Shown piece by piece: positions 1-8,502 of a stretch of 64,000 nucleotides of DNA. The notes beneath the pieces are model-generated. The model did not search any database. It saw only the letters and a program-made list of their open reading frames with translations, and was not told where the DNA came from. Numbering within the stretch: position 1 is the first letter of the stretch; the number at the start of each line of letters is the position of its first letter. The position numbers were made by a program, and so were the translations under genes. The stretch comes from Hymenobacter sp. GOD-10R (GTDB taxonomy: Bacteria; Bacteroidota; Bacteroidia; Cytophagales; Hymenobacteraceae): positions 868,001-932,000 of the forward strand of contig NZ_CP141184.1 of NCBI RefSeq assembly GCF_035609205.1. Reading direction: 5' to 3'.

Positions 1-1
1 T

Positions 2-2731
2 GCTGTTTCCCAGATTAACCAGCGCGACATTGCTAACCTGCCGGTTACTAATACAAGCCAAATTTTGCAGGGCAAAGCCGCTGGTGTAGCCATCACTCAG
101 CAAACCGGGGCGCCGGGAGAAAATATTTCCGTGCGCATCCGTGGCATCGGTACCCTCAACGACAACGATCCGCTTTACATCATCGACGGGGTGCCCACGA
201 AAACCGGTATCAACCAGATTTCGCCTAATGATATTGAAAGCGTCAACATTCTGAAGGATGCTTCCTCGGCGGCCATTTACGGGGCGCGGGCCTCCAGCGG
301 CGTCGTGATTATTACCACCAAGCGTGGCAAGTCGGGCAAACCTAGGTTGAACGTCAGCGCGTACGGCGGCGTGCAAACGGCTTCCAACCTGATCAAGATG
401 GCCAACACCAGCCAGTATGTGGCGGCCTACAACATTGCGGCCCAAAACGACGGCCGGGACCCAATTCCGGCGAATGTGGCCGGGTCGCTGCCCAATGTGA
501 ACTGGCTAAAGGAAGTGCTGAAGCCTGCACAGCAGTACAACGTGCAAATGGACGTGAGCGGCGGCAGTGACAACTCCCAGTACATCGTATCGGGCAGCTA
601 CCTCAAGCAAGACGGTCTAATTCAAAACTCGTCTTTTGACCGCTATAACCTGCGGACGGCCGTGAATACCACCTTGTCGAAGTACTTCAAGGTGGGCACT
701 AATGCCAACCTCTCTTACAACAAAACGCGGCAGGTAGGCACCTCTGGCGACGGCTTCGGCGATGGTAACCCGGGCGCTAGCGTGGTGCGTTTCGCGCTGT
801 TTCGCACGCCCGGTACCACGGTTTACAACGACCAAGGCCAGTTCGTGGACTTGCCCCGCACGCCGGATGGCAACCTAGCTACCGGTTTCCTAGGCGACGG
901 CATCAACCCCGTAGCGCTGGCCGACGCTACTGACCGCAACTTCAACCGTTACTCGCTGCTGGGCAATGTATTTGCCGAATTCACGCCCATCGAGCGCCTG
1001 CGCATCCGCTCCGACTATGGCGTTACCTTCCTCATCACCGATTACAAGCAGTTCTTCAAGACGTACGGTATCGACCGCGCCTTCAACTCGCCGGCGCAGC
1101 TAGCCCAATCCAATAACAAGGAGTTCAACTACAACTGGACCAACACAGCCGTCTACGACTTGCCGCTGGGCAAGAGCACCTTTAGCTTTCTGCTTGGTAC
1201 GGAAGCCATTAAGAACAACGTGCAAGCCATATCTGCCTCGCGTCGCGGTTATGTTGACCAGTCGTCTACCTTCCAGTACCTCGACAGTGGCACGGGCGTG
1301 CAGCAGAACGGTGGGGGAGAAGCCCACTCGGCGCTGTTCTCTGGTTTTGCCCGCGTGAGCTACGACTATAGCAGCCGCTACCTAGCTAGCTTCAACTTCC
1401 GCCGCGACGGCTCCTCTCAATTCTTGCCGGGCAGGCGGGCCGAGAGCTTCTACTCTGGCTCGGTAGGCTGGAACCTAGCCCAGGAAGAGTTCATGCAGGG
1501 AATATCGGCTTTGTCGCTGCTGAAGCTGCGCGCTAGCGTGGGCCAGCTTGGCAACTCGAACATCGGCAATTACCCTTACGCGTCGCTGATAGGCGGCAAT
1601 TTCTACTATCCGTTCGGCGGCGTGTCTACGCAGGGCTTGAGCATTGTGAGTAAGGGCAACCCGAACATTCGGTGGGAAACCAGCACGCAGTCAAACTTTG
1701 GCTTGGACCTAGGTCTGTTGCAAGGGACCTTGCAGCTGTCAGTAGATTATTTCATCAAGAACACGTCGAACGTGCTGCTGAATTTGCCCCAGCCTAGCAG
1801 CGCTGGCAACGGTGGCAACCCCGCTGTGAACGCCGGTAAAATCCGCAACCAAGGCTTGGAAGTGGAGCTGAACTACCGTAATACCATCGGCAAAGACTGG
1901 AGCTACAACATCACCGGGAACCTAGCTACGCTGCAAAATGAAGTGGTGTCGCTGGGGGACGCTACGCCCATCGTCGGCGGCCGCATCGACAACAACTACT
2001 TCGCCACCCTAACTTCCGTGGGGCATCCCATTGGGTCGTTTTACCTGCTGCAGAAAGAAGGCATTTTCCAGAACGCCCAGGAAGTATTCACCCATGCCTA
2101 CCAAGGCCCCGGCATTCAGCCTGGCGACGTGAAATACAAGGACCTCAGCGGCCCCGATGGGGTACCCGACGGCGTGATTGATGGGTACGACCGCACCTTC
2201 GTCGGCAGCTCCATTCCGAAGCTGACCTACGGTCTGACGGGCAACGTGCGCTTCCAGAACTTCGACCTGAGTTTGTTCTTCCAGGGCGTATACGGCAACA
2301 AGCTCTACAACCAGGTGAACACCGACATCGAAGGCTTTTACCGAGCCTTCAACATGACGGAGCGTGCGGCGACTAACTACTGGACCGGCGAAGGCAGCAC
2401 CAACGAATACCCACGTTTGTCGTGGACCGGCGCTTCCAACAACAAGCAGCCCTCCGACCGCTTCCTAGAAGACGGCTCCTACTTGCGGCTCAAGAACTTG
2501 CAGCTAGGCTACACCTTCGGCGAGAAGGTACTGGCACCAGTGAAAGTGTCGTCGGTACGGCTGTTCGTCAGCGTGCAAAACCTGCTCACCTTCACCAAGT
2601 ACACTGGCCTCGACCCGGAGCAAGGCACCAACAGCAACTCGCTCGGCGACGGCGTGCGCGCCGTGGGCATCGACTTCGGCACGTACCCCTCGGCCCGCAC
2701 CTTCACGGCCGGTATCAACGCGAGCTTCTAA
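2..2731 (+). CDS. SusC/RagA-type TonB-dependent outer-membrane transporter, 5'-truncated by window edge
   Basis: The reading frame is open from the first complete codon at base 2, so the signal peptide, the carboxypeptidase-like N-terminal domain and the first part of the plug lie outside the window; the TTG at 65 is not the start. The remaining ~909 residues begin in the plug domain with the typical SusC signature: IRGIGTLNDNDPLYIIDGVP, then a segment on ESVNILKDASSAAIYGARAS and a GVVIITTKRGK box. The rest is an aromatic-rich 22-strand-type beta-barrel ending in Phe, as is usual for outer-membrane proteins. By family knowledge it imports oligosaccharides across the outer membrane with TonB energy, with the SusD protein encoded 20 bp downstream as the lid. 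The substrate is not visible in the sequence; the GH130 gene of the same locus points to mannosides. All genes to 6589 are co-oriented with short gaps, suggesting one operon. Confidence 0.95.
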   Translation, partial: AVSQINQRDIANLPVTNTSQILQGKAAGVAITQQTGAPGENISVRIRGIGTLNDNDPLYIIDGVPTKTGINQISPNDIESVNILKDASSAAIYGARASSGVVIITTKRGKSGKPRLNVSAYGGVQTASNLIKMANTSQYVAAYNIAAQNDGRDPIPANVAGSLPNVNWLKEVLKPAQQYNVQMDVSGGSDNSQYIVSGSYLKQDGLIQNSSFDRYNLRTAVNTTLSKYFKVGTNANLSYNKTRQVGTSGDGFGDGNPGASVVRFALFRTPGTTVYNDQGQFVDLPRTPDGNLATGFLGDGINPVALADATDRNFNRYSLLGNVFAEFTPIERLRIRSDYGVTFLITDYKQFFKTYGIDRAFNSPAQLAQSNNKEFNYNWTNTAVYDLPLGKSTFSFLLGTEAIKNNVQAISASRRGYVDQSSTFQYLDSGTGVQQNGGGEAHSALFSGFARVSYDYSSRYLASFNFRRDGSSQFLPGRRAESFYSGSVGWNLAQEEFMQGISALSLLKLRASVGQLGNSNIGNYPYASLIGGNFYYPFGGVSTQGLSIVSKGNPNIRWETSTQSNFGLDLGLLQGTLQLSVDYFIKNTSNVLLNLPQPSSAGNGGNPAVNAGKIRNQGLEVELNYRNTIGKDWSYNITGNLATLQNEVVSLGDATPIVGGRIDNNYFATLTSVGHPIGSFYLLQKEGIFQNAQEVFTHAYQGPGIQPGDVKYKDLSGPDGVPDGVIDGYDRTFVGSSIPKLTYGLTGNVRFQNFDLSLFFQGVYGNKLYNQVNTDIEGFYRAFNMTERAATNYWTGEGSTNEYPRLSWTGASNNKQPSDRFLEDGSYLRLKNLQLGYTFGEKVLAPVKVSSVRLFVSVQNLLTFTKYTGLDPEQGTNSNSLGDGVRAVGIDFGTYPSARTFTAGINASF

Positions 2732-2751
2732 CCACCTAGCCATCAATCAGT

Positions 2752-4251
2752 ATGAAAATCAAACCATTTGCTCTTGGCTTGTTGGGCACGCTGGCCTTGA
2801 CGACCGGGTGCGAGAAATTCCTGGATCAACCCGTGCTCGGGCAATACGAGGCGGGGCAGTTCTTCACCTCCGATACCAACACCATCCTGGCCGTAAATGC
2901 GGCCTACGTGCCGCTCTCGTTTCGCGACGGCGGCTCCAACACCATCTGGGTGCTAGGCGATGTGGCTTCCGACGACGCCGTGAAAGGTAGCAACCCCGGC
3001 GACCAAGCCGACTTCGAGAACGTCGATAACTTCAGCATTGCGCCCATCAACGCCGCCGTAGAAGCCCAGTGGAAGCGTGACTACGATGGCGTATTCAAGT
3101 GCAACGCAGTTATCGATGGCTTGCCGGAATCGAACACCAGCGTTAGCGCCACGGTGCGCCAGCAGGCAGTAGGGCAGGCCAAGTTTCTGCGAGCTTACTA
3201 CTACCTGGAGCTGACCTCGCTCTACGGCGATATTCCGTTGCGTGTGAAGGTGGAAACGCCCGTGGAGCTGCAAAGCCCGGCTCTGCCGCAAGCCCAGATC
3301 TACGCCCAAATCGAGGCCGACTGCCAGGCTGCGGCCGATGCCCTGCCCACAAGCTGGTCTGGTTCCGACCTAGGCCGGGCTACCAAAGGAGCAGCCCTAG
3401 CTTTGCTAGCAAAAACCTACCTCTACGAGAAGAAATGGGCACTGGCCGCCCAAACGGCGCAAGCGGTGGGCGCCTTGGGTTATAAGCTGACCTCGGTGTT
3501 CGCCGATAATTTCCGCGCCGCGACCAAAAACAACACTGAAACTATCTTCTCGGTGCAGCACACCAGCGCCTTAAGTCCCAGCCAGGGCAACAACCTCAAC
3601 CAGTGGTTTGCTCCGCGTCCGCAGAACGGGTACGGCTTTTTTCTTCCTACCCAGAGTTTAGTGGACAACTTCGAGCGGACCTCCGCCGGCATCGTTGATC
3701 CGCGCCTGGACTACACCGTCGGGCGGACGGGCCAGCCGTTGTTCGGTGTGCCTTTTGACCCCACCTGGACCTCGACGGGCTACGTAGCCAAGAAGCACTT
3801 GCAGCCGCTTACCGAGATTCCGACCACCATCAAAGGTGACGGCAGCTTAAACTACCAAGCCATTCGGTACGCCGATGTGCTGCTGATGCAGGCCGAAGCT
3901 TTCAACGAAAGCGGTAACAGCATGGCGGCCTTGCAAGCTCTCAACCAGGTGCGCAAAAGAGCCCGCGAAAGCTACCTCTACGATACTTCGCTGCCGGGCG
4001 CCGGCACAGTACCCGCAGGCCTGCTGCCCGACATTACCGTGACGGACCAAAGCCAGTTGCGCGACCTGATTCGGCGGGAGCGGCGCTCGGAGCTAGCCCT
4101 AGAGTTTCACCGGTTCTTCGACCTGATTCGCTACGGTGAGGCTTATGCCCGCCAAGCGCTAAGCGACCGGCCCAATTTCAACTACGCTCGCAATCAGTTT
4201 TATCCCATTCCGCAGAGCGAGCGGGACACCAATAAAAAGCTAGGTAAATAG
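2752..4251 (+). CDS. SusD/RagB-family nutrient-binding lipoprotein
   Basis: A 499-residue protein with a lipoprotein signal peptide (MKIKPFALGLLGTLALTTGC, predicted lipidated Cys20), which fits the usual length of SusD proteins. The N-terminal half contains the TPR-like helical region expected of the family (for example QAKFLRAYYYLELTSLYGDIPL around residues 143-162), and the C-terminal part has the conserved LRDLIRRERRSELALEFHRFFDLIRYGEA stretch (split here: LRDLIRRERRSELALE then FHRFFDLIRYGEA), followed by a FYPIPQSE end typical of RagB/SusD. It sits on the outer surface of the outer membrane and pairs with the SusC transporter encoded 20 bp upstream to capture glycans. Regulation is not visible within the window. 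The identification is firm; the glycan is unknown. Confidence 0.95.
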   Translation: MKIKPFALGLLGTLALTTGCEKFLDQPVLGQYEAGQFFTSDTNTILAVNAAYVPLSFRDGGSNTIWVLGDVASDDAVKGSNPGDQADFENVDNFSIAPINAAVEAQWKRDYDGVFKCNAVIDGLPESNTSVSATVRQQAVGQAKFLRAYYYLELTSLYGDIPLRVKVETPVELQSPALPQAQIYAQIEADCQAAADALPTSWSGSDLGRATKGAALALLAKTYLYEKKWALAAQTAQAVGALGYKLTSVFADNFRAATKNNTETIFSVQHTSALSPSQGNNLNQWFAPRPQNGYGFFLPTQSLVDNFERTSAGIVDPRLDYTVGRTGQPLFGVPFDPTWTSTGYVAKKHLQPLTEIPTTIKGDGSLNYQAIRYADVLLMQAEAFNESGNSMAALQALNQVRKRARESYLYDTSLPGAGTVPAGLLPDITVTDQSQLRDLIRRERRSELALEFHRFFDLIRYGEAYARQALSDRPNFNYARNQFYPIPQSERDTNKKLGK

Positions 4252-4299
4252 TCTGGCTCTGGCCGGGCTTTTCATTCCCACCCCTTTGTGATTTTGAAC

Positions 4300-5376
4300 A
4301 TGAAAAGGCATCTATTTTACCTGCTTATACTCCCGTGGCTGCTCGTCGGGTTTGCCACGGCACTATCTTCTTGCTCCGACTCAGACGATGACGACCCGCA
4401 AATCAGCGGCGACAAAACGAAGCTGACGGCGCTGATCGACTCCGTAACCGTGGGCTACAATGCCGCCGTGGAAGGCACCAAGCCCGGCAACTATACCGTC
4501 GGCTCGAAAGCAGCCCTGAGGTCGGCGCTGGACCTAGCTATCAACACCCGGGACGACGCCAAATACACGCAGCTGGAGGTGAATAACGCCACGGCCAACC
4601 TGCGCCGGGCCGTGGCTGCTTTCCGGAGCGGGCTCATTCAGGAAGTTTCGGTAGCTAACCTGGTGGCACAATGGAAGTTCGAAGGTAATGCCAACGACGC
4701 TACTGCCAACGGGAATAACGGTTTGTTGAAATCGGGGCCAACAGGGCCGGGCACGGCACCGGGCGACGGTGGTGTAGTGCCGCAGCTCGTAGCTGACCGG
4801 TTCGGCCGGGCCAACCAAGCGTACGAGCTTAACAACGGTGCTTATATCGAAGTGCCGTACAAGGCGGCCCTGAATCCGCAAGCCCTAACTATTAGCTTGT
4901 GGTGCAAGCGCTTTGACGCGAACGACAACAACTATATCGTGTCGCTGAACCGCTGGAATGGCTTCAAGCTGCAGCTGCAAGGCGCCGGCAAGCCGTTCTT
5001 CACGGCGTCTACTACGGCCACGATTTTCGACCGCGACTCCGAGGCGGGCATTGTGCCGGTCAACACGTGGGCGCACGTAGTGACGTCATACGTCGACGGC
5101 ACGCTGAAATTCTACATCAACGGCGTGTTGGTAAAAACCTGGACCAACACGCAAGGCGCCCTCAAGACGGTTCCGGAGCCAGTTAACCTGGCTATTGGTC
5201 AGCAACTTCCGAAGGAGGTATATAACCGTGCGCCCACTGCTGGCCAAACGGCGGATTACTTCACATACTACAACGCCGCCTTCTTTAAAGGGCAGCTCGA
5301 TGATATCCGCTTCTACAACCGCGCCCTGACGGATGCGGAAGTAACGTCCATTTACACCATTGAAAGATCCTTATAA
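4300..5376 (+). CDS. FIVAR + LamG-domain surface lipoprotein, likely glycan-binding protein of the PUL
   Basis: The reading frame extends upstream to a GTG at 4288, but the ATG at 4300 gives a clean lipoprotein signal peptide (MKRHLFYLLILPWLLVGFA, then LSSC followed by acidic SDSDDDD), so this start is preferred (358 residues). Acidic residues after the lipidated Cys fit a surface-export signal of Bacteroidota lipoproteins. Residues ~30-105 form a helical FIVAR-like module (LTALIDSVTVGYNAA, later NNATANLRRAVAAF). Residues ~110-355 are a concanavalin-like LamG/laminin_G_3 domain: LVAQWKFEGNANDATANGNN, then YIEVPY, TISLWCKR, WAHVVTSYVDGTLKFYING, and the closing GQLDDIRFYNRALTDAEV. It occupies the position of SusE/SusF-type surface glycan-binding proteins, between SusD and the glycosidase, and has no obvious catalytic residues of its own. 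A catalytic role cannot be excluded because some glucanases share this fold. Confidence 0.8.
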   Translation: MKRHLFYLLILPWLLVGFATALSSCSDSDDDDPQISGDKTKLTALIDSVTVGYNAAVEGTKPGNYTVGSKAALRSALDLAINTRDDAKYTQLEVNNATANLRRAVAAFRSGLIQEVSVANLVAQWKFEGNANDATANGNNGLLKSGPTGPGTAPGDGGVVPQLVADRFGRANQAYELNNGAYIEVPYKAALNPQALTISLWCKRFDANDNNYIVSLNRWNGFKLQLQGAGKPFFTASTTATIFDRDSEAGIVPVNTWAHVVTSYVDGTLKFYINGVLVKTWTNTQGALKTVPEPVNLAIGQQLPKEVYNRAPTAGQTADYFTYYNAAFFKGQLDDIRFYNRALTDAEVTSIYTIERSL

Positions 5377-5398
5377 CGCCCGCCCGACCTCACCCTAC

Positions 5399-6589
5399 AT
5401 GACAGATTCCAACAAAAGCTCCTACCTGACTGGCAGCTTACTGACCCTAGCCCTCGCCGGACTGCTGAGCTGCAACAGCTCCGATCGAGCGCAAACAACA
5501 ACCCAACCCACCGCCGAAAGCTGGACGATGCTCAACTTCACCAAAGTCGACAGCGCCAACCCAATTATGGGACCTAGCATGGTCGGCCGGTTCGTTGACC
5601 CTATCGCTAAGCAGCCCGTGCTCTGGGAAGAAAAGGACGTATTCAACCCGGCGGTAGTAGTGAAGGACGGGAAGATCTACATGCTGTATCGGGCAGAAAA
5701 CAAGGTGGGTGCTCTCGAAAAAGCGTCGCGTATCGGCCTAGCTACTAGTACCGATGGCATTCACTTCACCCGCATGAAAGAGCCGGTGCTATATCCCGAT
5801 AACGACGCTCAGAAGAAATATGAGTGGCCCGGCGGCACGGAAGACCCTAGGGTGGTGGAGAGCGACGACCACACCTATTACATGACCTATACGGCCTACG
5901 ACGGCGCCCTAGCCCGCTTGCAGGTGGCTTCATCGAAAGACCTGCTACACTGGACTAAGTACGGCAGTGTTTTTAACGACGTAGCGGACGGCAAGTACGT
6001 CGATAAATGGAGCAAGTCAGGCTCCATTGTATCGCGCTACGAGCCCGATGGCCGTATTGTAGCAACCAAAATCAAGGGCAAGTACTGGATGTATTGGGGC
6101 GACGCGCAAATCTGGCTAGCTACCTCCGACGACCTTATCCATTGGACGCCCTTGGAAATGGCCGCCGGCGAAAAGCCCCCCGTACCCTTGCGCGCTCAGG
6201 CTCTCACCTTACCCAACCTAAAGATTGTGCTGCCCACCCGCGAAGGCAAATTCGACAGCGACCTAGTCGAATCGGGGCCACCGGCCATGCTCACTGACAA
6301 AGGCATCTTGCTGATATACAACAGCCGGAACGTGCCTGCCATCGGCGACAAGTCGCTGCCGGAAGGTACTTACACCGCGGCGCAGGCCCTATTCGATAAG
6401 AACGATCCGGCTACGCTGCTCAACCGCACAGATACTTATTTCATGCGCCCCGAAAAGCCGTATGAAACGACTGGGCAAGTAAACCAAGTAGTGTTTCTGG
6501 AAGGCCTGGCCCGCTACAACTCCAAATGGTTTCTCTACTATGGCACCGCTGATTCTAAAATTGCTGTAGCGACGCGACCAGTGGAGTAA
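5399..6589 (+). CDS. GH130-family mannoside hydrolase or phosphorylase, lipoprotein
   Basis: The frame opens at a TTG (5360) inside the preceding gene, but the ATG at 5399 gives a lipoprotein signal (LTLALAGLLSC), so a 396-residue product is preferred. The five-bladed propeller signatures match GH130 as I know the family: FNPAVVVKDGKIYMLYRAE, RIGLATSTDGIHFTR, GGTEDPRVVE with the predicted catalytic Asp at residue 149, YYMTYTAYDG, VASSKDLLHWTKYG, KGKYWMYWGDAQIWLATSDD, ESGPPAMLTDKGILLIYN and a C-terminal VVFLEGLARYNSKWFLYYGTAD. GH130 enzymes act on beta-mannosides, either by phosphorolysis or by hydrolysis; the sequence alone does not tell me which. A lipid anchor in a SusCD locus suggests action at the cell surface or in the periplasm on imported mannoside chains. 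It is the last gene of the locus; a strong terminator follows at 6615. Confidence 0.85.
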   Translation: MTDSNKSSYLTGSLLTLALAGLLSCNSSDRAQTTTQPTAESWTMLNFTKVDSANPIMGPSMVGRFVDPIAKQPVLWEEKDVFNPAVVVKDGKIYMLYRAENKVGALEKASRIGLATSTDGIHFTRMKEPVLYPDNDAQKKYEWPGGTEDPRVVESDDHTYYMTYTAYDGALARLQVASSKDLLHWTKYGSVFNDVADGKYVDKWSKSGSIVSRYEPDGRIVATKIKGKYWMYWGDAQIWLATSDDLIHWTPLEMAAGEKPPVPLRAQALTLPNLKIVLPTREGKFDSDLVESGPPAMLTDKGILLIYNSRNVPAIGDKSLPEGTYTAAQALFDKNDPATLLNRTDTYFMRPEKPYETTGQVNQVVFLEGLARYNSKWFLYYGTADSKIAVATRPVE

Positions 6590-6614
6590 CGAGCAGCACT
6601 CTTAGCTATTCTTC

Positions 6615-6644
6615 AAAAGCGCAACCTAGCTAGGTTGCGCTTTT
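6615..6644 (+). terminator. Rho-independent terminator of the SusCD/GH130 locus
   Basis: A perfect 30-bp palindrome (15-bp arms AAAAGCGCAACCTAG and its complement, no loop bases needed) lies 25 bp after the GH130 stop. It begins in A-tracts and ends in TTTT-GC-TTTTT on the plus strand. The centre is CTAGCTAG. Confidence 0.85.
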
Positions 6645-6990
6645 GCTTTTTAGATAGAATGCTACTTCTGAAGCAGATAAAGGTTGTGCTGTCTATAAGT
6701 AAACGGTCGAATCTGCTCTTAATCCCAACATTCAAACTTTCGGGCGTTGAAAACGGCAAGAACGTCGGATGAATGTGGCAAATGGTCGATTTGTTTTCGG
6801 GCCGCGGCTTGCTCGCACAATCTTGTATGGTGCAAAGAGTAGTTTTTAACCGATACTACTTACTTCATGATAAAACATGAAATTTTTATATCAGGATAAA
6901 GAATGCCATTTTTATGGTCTTTTTCAGAAGTAAAAGTTGCCGATCGACGGCTAGAGGCTTCTTTTCTACTTACGCGTGCTCTGGAGCTGA
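6645..6990. other. Intergenic region between PUL and exopolysaccharide operon
   Basis: About 350 bp without a gene. The stretch from ~6830 to 6930 is AT-rich with A/T runs and is the likely promoter area of the following operon, but I find no exact TAnnTTTG element, RNA gene or repeat. Confidence 0.4.
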
Positions 6991-8502
6991 ATGAAAATAA
7001 TTACGTTACTATTTGCCTTCTTTTTAGCTCAAAGACTCCAGGCACAATCTTCTTCCCCGGCTGATACAGTGGAATATGCACGGGCGAAGGCTACTACCAA
7101 GGACTTTGCTGCCGCTGACCGCTTATTGATAAGCTACAACGCACGGCACCTGGATGTGAATGGATTGCGGCTGCACGCACAGGTTTTGTACTGGAACAAG
7201 GCGTACGAGCGCGCCAATGAGGTGCATCGTCGCGCCATTACCTCCTTTCCGGATCTAGCTGTGCTCAAGCTCGACTACGGGCGCTTTCTCTACGAGCTCG
7301 GAAAACATAGGCAGGCGCAAGCCGTGCTGGAAGGGTACCTAGCCCATGATAGTCTCCAGGCCGAAGCCAACCTGCTGGTGGCACGCATTTGCTACCAGGA
7401 AGGACACTTGGCCGCGGCCGAAAACCGGGCTGCGTTCATGCTCAAGCACTATCCTGGCAACGCCGACGCCACGGCCCTGTTGACCGAACTGCACCAAGCG
7501 CAGGCGCCTTATCTGCGGCTAAGCAGCCGCTATGCCGCCGCCGACCAGCCGCTGAAAGCGCTGAACGACGAGCTGGAAAGTACGTGGTATCGCTCGTGGC
7601 TGCTTGCGCCTTCGCTGCGGGTGCAATTCACGCATTTCAACTTGCCAGAGCTAGCACGCAATTCTATTTGGCTGCAAGCAGGGAACACGATCCGGCTGAA
7701 CCAAAGTGGATTGACTCTGAATCTGCAAGGGGGGGTGTTTCGAGCGCAGCTAGGCAGCGGTGCTTGGCGCCCAACGGGCAGTGTGCTGCTTACCCAGAAG
7801 GTGGCAAGCTACCTCTACCTAGACTTTAATGCAGAGCACCGACCTTACCAGCGTACCCTAGCCAGCGTGCGCAGCACGACTACTGTAATGCAAAACGTGG
7901 AGGGCGCAGCAATCCGGCTAAATAAATCGGATCGGTGGCTCGGCAAAGCGGTTTACGAGTGCCAAACGTTTGCCGACGACAACACGGTTCAAACGGCCTA
8001 CGCGTGGCTACTGGCTCCGCTGCTCACTACTAAGCTCGCTACGCTGCAAGGCGGCTACGCCCTGAGTTACGCTACCACGAAGCGAAGCACATACGTGCCA
8101 GTCAAGACGCTCGATGAAATAGTGGCTGCCAACAGCCCCGTGGCAGGCTACTACGCGCCGTATTTCTCGCCCAAGAATCAAGTTGTCAACTCACTGCTAG
8201 GCTCCTTTAAGATAAAGCCGCCCTGGAAGGTGACGTTTTCGGGGCAGGCCAGCGTGGGCGTGCTGGCGAAGGCCGACAACCCTTATTTGTTCCTGAATAA
8301 ATCGGCTAGCAATGAGCTGTACGTAGAGCGAGGCTTCTTGCGCACATCCTATCACCCGCTTGATCTGCAAGTGGTTTGTCAGGTGAAAATATCGCCGGCG
8401 CTTTCCTTGGCTGCTGACTACAGTTACCGCAAACTTTTCTTTTTTACTGCGCAGCAGGCTGGCCTGCAACTCAGCTATCATGTGGCCTCAGAACAAAAAT
8501 AA
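6991..8502 (+). CDS. TPR + beta-barrel outer-membrane protein (YaiO/BcsC-like exopolysaccharide exporter candidate)
   Basis: A 503-residue protein with a signal peptide (MKIITLLFAFFLAQRLQAQ). Residues ~25-175 are TPR-like helix pairs (AADRLLISYNARHLDVNGL, YWNKAYERANEVHRRAITSF, LDYGRFLYELGKHRQAQAVL, ARICYQEGHLAAAENRAAF). Residues ~180-503 are rich in alternating aromatic/polar strands (SGLTLNLQGGVFRAQLGSG, LSLAADYSYRKLFFFTAQ) that look like an outer-membrane beta-barrel. This order (periplasmic TPR then barrel) is that of the secretion porins of synthase-dependent polysaccharide systems (BcsC, PgaA), and resembles YaiO-type proteins. The next gene, a GT2 synthase, starts 23 bp before its stop codon, which implies translational coupling. 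It is unusually short for a BcsC, with only a few TPRs. The function is inferred mainly from architecture and neighbourhood. Confidence 0.65.
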   Translation: MKIITLLFAFFLAQRLQAQSSSPADTVEYARAKATTKDFAAADRLLISYNARHLDVNGLRLHAQVLYWNKAYERANEVHRRAITSFPDLAVLKLDYGRFLYELGKHRQAQAVLEGYLAHDSLQAEANLLVARICYQEGHLAAAENRAAFMLKHYPGNADATALLTELHQAQAPYLRLSSRYAAADQPLKALNDELESTWYRSWLLAPSLRVQFTHFNLPELARNSIWLQAGNTIRLNQSGLTLNLQGGVFRAQLGSGAWRPTGSVLLTQKVASYLYLDFNAEHRPYQRTLASVRSTTTVMQNVEGAAIRLNKSDRWLGKAVYECQTFADDNTVQTAYAWLLAPLLTTKLATLQGGYALSYATTKRSTYVPVKTLDEIVAANSPVAGYYAPYFSPKNQVVNSLLGSFKIKPPWKVTFSGQASVGVLAKADNPYLFLNKSASNELYVERGFLRTSYHPLDLQVVCQVKISPALSLAADYSYRKLFFFTAQQAGLQLSYHVASEQK

